From Diadema setosum (taxonomy: Eukaryota; Echinodermata; Echinoidea; Diadematoida; Diadematidae): 64,000 bases of DNA. Each line of letters starts with the position of its first letter. The first letter of the stretch is position 1. Made by a program: the position numbers and the translations under genes. Below the pieces are notes generated by a model. It searched no databases. It was given only the letters and a program-made list of their open reading frames with translations, and had not been told where the DNA came from. Positions 59,344 to 64,000 of this stretch are shown in pieces. Location: positions 14,329,584 through 14,393,583 of the forward strand of contig NC_092692.1 of assembly GCF_964275005.1 (NCBI RefSeq), written 5' to 3'.

Positions 59344-62300
59344 CTAAAAGAATCAAACAACAGCATACCAAAATATCAGCAATATTTCATGACACTGCAG
59401 ACAACTGGTTACCTACTTACTTTTATTCTCCCCTAATATGATACTCATAAAAGAAGCAAATTCATATGGGACAGTCAATCCTGCCTAAGTTGAATCTACC
59501 TGGACTGAAGAAAAAGATTTAACTTTGAGAAAATTCAACTTTTGAGGATTGACATCAATAGAAAACAAAGAGAAGAGGACTTGACAAGACGTGTGACTTG
59601 AGCGATTATTCAACTTATGCAAGGTTGACTGTCAAAGTGAACGAATGTAATCAAAAAAAAAAAAAAAGAAGCAAAATCCTATGAGTTTACAATGAAATAA
59701 CAGGTGTAGAGGTGGAATATCTCCTCATTATCTTTCAACAGTTATGTTTTTTACAGAGCCCTTGGATCCAAAGGCTTTATCAAAGCTACAGCATGAGACC
59801 AAGAGTAGCACTTTTGAAAATGACGCTGAATGTCATAGATGTGACTTATTGACACATAGTTGCTGCATGTATGTTCTCTTCCTTCTAATTTTACTCCATT
59901 TGCTGCTGATCATTGCCTATGAAACTGTTTCACTGGTTTTTATTCAACATTATTCTACGATAGGAGGACAACATTCTCTCTCACAAACATTAGAATGACT
60001 GAAATACATATTTGCTATGATGCAAAAAACAAACAAACAAACAAAACAAAACAATCTTACCTGGATATGGATAGCCAGCTGTATTCCTCATGGCGTTGTA
60101 GTTGCCAACCCAATTCAGGTGATGCACCGCACCAAGATGGTTTACCACCTTCACATATTGAGGGTTGAGATTCTGGAGCACTCCAGTTGTTGTGGTCCAC
60201 TCCTTCCCCAGCCCTCCAACAAAGAGGTGCTGGTCTTTGACAGCCATCCACTCTCCTTTGAACCCTGGGTCAAGGGTAAAAGGTCACATCAGAAGAAGTT
60301 GTAAAAGAAAAAGAAAAAAGGTACTGTAATTCATTCAGCACATAATTATATGCACATACTAGTATCCAAAATTTGTTAACACTGCATGGGGGGGGGGGGG
60401 GTACACACAGGTGCACTTCAAATGACAACTTGTGTGGAAACCCATCATCACATTCCATCTGAAATAAAATGATATAGCTCTTCACTATTTGTCTCATTGA
60501 TTTTTCTTTTCTTTTACCCTCATCACTAAGAAGAGACACATTGGTGCACTCTATCTGATTGTCATGGGAGGAGCACAAGTGAGGACGCTGTAATGTCAAC
60601 TATGGGTTAATGTCAACTATGGGTATACCATTTCAAGGAAGAAACACATTTAAAATGTGACTGTACTAACCCACCTACAGGTTTGAAATCTGGCCTGGCT
60701 AATCTACTGCCTCCTTGCTGATGATGTCTGAAACAAAGGGGCTTTGGCTGGTGAGTCAAGGTCAATCTTTAGAGCAGGGAGTGCTGAATGAGTTTGGCAC
60801 AAATCCCATGGACCTCAGCCAGTGGTTAATTGTCACCGATATACAAAATTCAAATGATGGTACGAAGAGATAATAATTGTCAGAGCATTATGAGCAAAAT
60901 TAGAAAACAACAACAACCAACACTAAAATACAGACTTTTGAAAGCACCATCCATTACATCAGTGTGCTGGGTTTTATGCACAGTTTGTGTAACACAATCA
61001 ATCTGGCTACTCTCCAGAAAATATATCAAATGTCATTGAAAGGTCCTTCACACATTACATCACTTACAAAGGAAAAGTTGGACAAACTACAAGTAGTTGT
61101 TCAACAAGAGTGAATTCATGGTTACGATTCACACCCATATTTTCACATCAGAATTCTTGAGCAGCACACATTTTAATATTTTACAGTATGCTTTTTGCTA
61201 ATGGGCCCCAAACTAACATGGTAAAGTTGATGTGGAAGTCTAAAATATATACAATGTGATCCTAACCTCTTTAAAAAAGAAATCAAATTTTTGGAAAGAT
61301 ATTTTAAGAGATCATATTTTACATGACAAGTGTATATCACCCCCCCCCCAAAAAAAAAAACCAAGGCAGATACACTGTATACGCTATAATTTTCGCGAAT
61401 TGCCGCTGTCACACATTTTCGCGAGTGGTTAAATTCGCAATTGGGGGACCAGAGAAAATATGAAGTGGCAAAGAAGTGTGAATTTTCAACTTACTAGCAA
61501 ATAAGAATGATACTAGTTATACACTGCATGAAAAAATCTTACCAAACTCTGAATTCAACATTTTTTAAGTGGTTAAGTCCATTGCGCTAGATTTCTGACG
61601 AGTGGTACGAGGGGTTGCGATAATGGATTGGCTCTAGGACCTTCAGTATTCGTAAGTAGACGTGGACTAGCCCGACCACCCCAGACACTGTTAATACGCT
61701 GTGCTGTGCAAATGCTACTTACAGCGACTGGGCTGTGTATACTACATTGGTAGTTAGTAGTTAGACGTGGACGTGCCATACATATTAAGCTTAGCCAGTA
61801 TGGTCTGTTCGGTAAGCCGTGACATGGTATATTAGTACTGAAATGTTTGTATCATCAAGGCAAGGGATTCATTTTGGAAGGTAATATTTTCGCGTGAATT
61901 AATTTCGCGAATAGCTCCCGACTCGCGAAAATAAAACCCACGCGAAATATATAGCGTATACAGTATATTTTGACTGAACTAACTTCAAATCAAAATATAA
62001 AATATGGGCATTAAGCATTCATATATGGGAAAATCTTTGTTAAATTATGCTCCCCTCCCTAATATTTTGCCATACCACTCTAAACTACCCTTCCCTTGGC
62101 TTTTATCCTGTTGAGGATGAGTCCCGAGTATACTTGGGCAAGTGTTTATGGGAAATGCGTGTTGTAGCAAAATCAAACCGTCCTCAACGGGTTAAAAGAT
62201 GCACACATGCATGCACACATATTTGTTCTTGTTTTCATGACTTTCAGTGCAGTGTACAAATATCAACTTCAAGTGCTGTGAAACTTTGGCAAAAAAAAAA

Positions 62301-63676
62301 AATCATTAGGGCCTATTATTGTGATATCCATCACCTTCATTGTCAAATGTACTTTGTACAAATCAAAATTATCACGAGTCTGTGAACATTCAGAGGCGTT
62401 TTGTTGTTTAATTGAATGTTCATTATACAGTATTGTAGCATGTCACTGTTTGAAAATTGAAAGTGAAACGGAGTGAAATGATGCTCGTTGCCTAGTACTG
62501 GAAGATATATCAACACACACATTTTTAAGCAATTAATTAAAGAGATGGTATAGTGATTGGTGGATATAATGAATTTGGCTTTTAACTTGTTGCGAGATAC
62601 CAAGAAACCACTTATGAAATAATATCAAGCATACCATTCGAGAAGAATTCAAAGTTTATTCAATGAAAATCAGTTTTGGAATGATTGCAACATCCAAAAA
62701 CAAACTAAATCAAAGCGATCCCAATAAAAGGTGAGCCCCACCTTTTATTACTATTAGTAGGATTGCTCTCTTTTGGATATCTCAGCCATTTCAAAACCAA
62801 TTTTCAAAAAGGCAAAATACTACATGTAGTTGGCCTTAGCTTTGAATCCCTCTTGGCATTTACAAGTAAACTTATAGTAGATCATAAATGCTCTTTCATA
62901 TGATCTATATTGAAGAGGTTTCCCATTTTCTAATCTAAAAAGAAAAAAAAATGTTAGAAACCTGAAGTGACGTCTCAACCCAAACTAAAAACAATCCCTT
63001 TAACATCAAAGAAATGTTCCCAGTTTGTGACTTGACTGAGAATTGCACCTTTTGTATTCTTGCCATCTCCGTCAGCGAGAATGGTCCAGGGGTAAACCTT
63101 GTCCCCGGCCACTTCGTAGATGATTCCCGTGCGGTCGTCCACAGTGTACAGCTTCCCATTGAAAGTGACCAACTCCGAGAGTTCCATGCCCCGCCCACCT
63201 TGGGAGAGCTGAGACTTTAACTTCACAGGAGTCTCCTCTAAGTCTACCGTTATCTTGTCTCCGTACGAGCTGATGGACAATGTTCCTCTTCTCAGGTAGC
63301 TGAGCCACTGGTTTTCTTTGTCCGGATCTTTGTTGGTGGTGTCTGGGTCCGATATGACGGCAATTTTGTATTTTCTGCCGTCGACTGTTCTCTCGACCGC
63401 AGAAATAGGATAAGTTGAATTGTACACCAGCGCTGCTGGAGCGGCTTGGAATGGAAGATGGTTGTCCATATGATATGACGCCTGTGAGCTTGGAAGAAGC
63501 AGATAGACTAGGAACAACAACATGATTACAACAAGGAGAACTGCAAATTTCGGTCGAATAAATGATGTCATGAAGCGTGTCCAAGGAGGAGAAGGAGCGC
63601 CTGACTTGCTACCTGACGAGGAGCGCGAATCGAAGACCGGTGTTCTCACGTAGCTAGCGCTGCTGGCATTCGGCAT
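58973..63676 (-). CDS. CANT1: Soluble calcium-activated nucleotidase 1 (apyrase family)
   Basis: Joining 63,676-63,049, 60,264-60,061 and 59,343-58,973 (minus strand) gives 400 residues, against 401 in human. A short cytosolic N-terminus precedes one membrane segment (about 44-62, [18 protein letters not shown]), a type II signal anchor. The lumenal five-bladed propeller shows [97 protein letters not shown] and KYEGIEF, all close to human CANT1. CANT1 hydrolyses UDP and GDP with calcium in the ER/Golgi and supports proteoglycan synthesis. Met at 63,676 is the first in-frame ATG after an upstream TGA, with A at -3. Introns are GT-AG, both phase 1. The gene looks intact. Confidence 0.96.
59472..59631. 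mobile_element. CAGTCAACC-type MITE, copy 3 (CANT1 intron 2)
   Basis: CAGTCAATCC...AGGTTGACTG with the same interior order (GACTGAAGAAA, AGAGAAGAGGACTTG, GCGATTATTCAACTTATGC). Lies between CANT1 exons 2 and 3. Confidence 0.78.
60061..60264 (-). CDS. CANT1: CANT1 coding exon 2
   Basis: 204 bases, acceptor TTGACCCAG|GGTTC, donor CCATATCCAG|GTAAGA. Encodes [10 protein letters not shown] to AGYPYP. Confidence 0.96.
60265..61373 (-). other. CANT1 intron 1, distal part, nothing recognised
   Basis: Contains a G homopolymer near 60,388 and a C/A homopolymer near 61,340 but no coding block. Confidence 0.55.
61374..61964. mobile_element. 591-bp TIR element of TTTTCGCG type, CANT1 intron 1
   Basis: ACTGTATACGCTATAATTTT on the left pairs with the reverse complement of the right end (ACTGTATACGCTATATATTT); both continue into TTCGCG. 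No coding capacity. Confidence 0.82.
62541..62815. mobile_element. Truncated relative of the ATGGTA foldback MITE, CANT1 intron 1
   Basis: TTAA at 62,537 is followed by AGAGATGGTATAG; internal words TTCAATGAAAATCAGTTTTG and GGATATCTCAGCCATTTC match the 52,323 element. The opposite terminus is not found. Confidence 0.65.
63049..63676 (-). CDS. CANT1: CANT1 coding exon 1
   Basis: Residues 1-209 and one base of codon 210. Ends ACAAAAG|GTGCAA. Contains the membrane anchor and first propeller blades. Confidence 0.94.
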
Positions 63677-64000
63677 GCTGTGTTGTGCCTGTGCCGCTGC
63701 CGAGGGTGAGGTCGAGTTTCTGAACAAATCTCTCGAAATCAGATCTCAGTGGAGATCCACACGTGAAGGCAGATATGCCGGTATTGTGCAAAGATATGTA
63801 ATCTGGCTTGAACTTCGCAGGGCAAAGGTTACTAAGGACGGATAAAGCTATCTCGGTCAGATCCTGCCACGGTCCATGGACTGTTTTCTCACACTCTTGT
63901 ACACCGTAACACGACGCACTGCACTGCAAGCATGCATCAACGAAGGTTGACTACGTGTACGTGTCCATGTGTACCTTTCGGCTTGGAAAGGTATCACTAC
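63677..64000 (-). promoter_or_regulatory. CANT1: CANT1 5' region
   Basis: Upstream of the first in-frame ATG. An open frame continues upstream only as far as a TGA at about 63,760 without another ATG. No TATA box seen. Additional 5' UTR exons may lie outside. Confidence 0.35.

Noticed and set aside
63049-63727. Longer CANT1 N-terminus starting at 63,727
   Set aside because: The first codon there is TTG. The first in-frame ATG is at 63,676, giving 400 residues, close to human 401.

Overview
This is a repeat-rich, AT-rich animal nuclear sequence. Two conserved genes with canonical GT-AG introns can be read end to end: NDUFA6 (plus strand, 3 exons, 39,697-49,752) and CANT1 (minus strand, 3 coding exons, 58,973-63,676). 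Large introns, abundant TTAA- and TA-flanked foldback elements, TTTTCGCG-type elements, frequent GGCCTAC words and a CR1/L2-like LINE fragment suggest a marine invertebrate deuterostome. An echinoderm is my best guess; the species is not determinable here.

Layout. (1) 1-27,869 is one giant inverted duplication with arms of about 13-15 kb around a 135-bp asymmetric centre (12,906-13,040). The left arm runs off the window. The arms differ by point changes and by several clean insertions: a TA-flanked element only in the left arm, a TTAA-flanked foldback element and a microsatellite cassette only in the right arm, and satellite arrays of 4 versus 13 periods. Each arm carries a copy of the same decayed gene, transcribed outward from the centre. 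I assembled it from spliced exons: a C48 (Ulp1/SENP-type) cysteine peptidase followed by a PHD-like zinc-binding tail. (2) 27,870-32,340 is intergenic, with a tandem repeat interrupted by a LINE fragment and one foldback element. (3) 32,340-38,790 is a third, larger array (about 27 periods) of the same ~223-bp satellite, ending in a segment (39,064-39,668) also present in both palindrome arms. That segment runs to within about 30 bp of the NDUFA6 start codon. (4) 39,697-49,752 is NDUFA6, whose introns hold several terminal-inverted-repeat elements. (5) 49,753-58,950 is intergenic with many small elements and a 158-bp tandem array rich in AGGTCA half-sites. (6) 58,973-63,676 is CANT1.

Functionally, NDUFA6 is a mitochondrial complex I LYR-motif subunit and CANT1 a Golgi/ER calcium-dependent nucleotidase; they share no pathway that explains their proximity. 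The most unusual part is the satellite/NDUFA6-upstream module. It occurs three times, twice inside a palindrome whose centre looks like a divergent promoter (CArG boxes plus CCGGAA and ATGGCG) for two head-to-head C48-PHD gene copies. A head-to-head join of two haplotypes by the assembler is the main alternative and must be excluded. No rRNA, tRNA, CRISPR, retrovirus-like or Polinton element was recognised.
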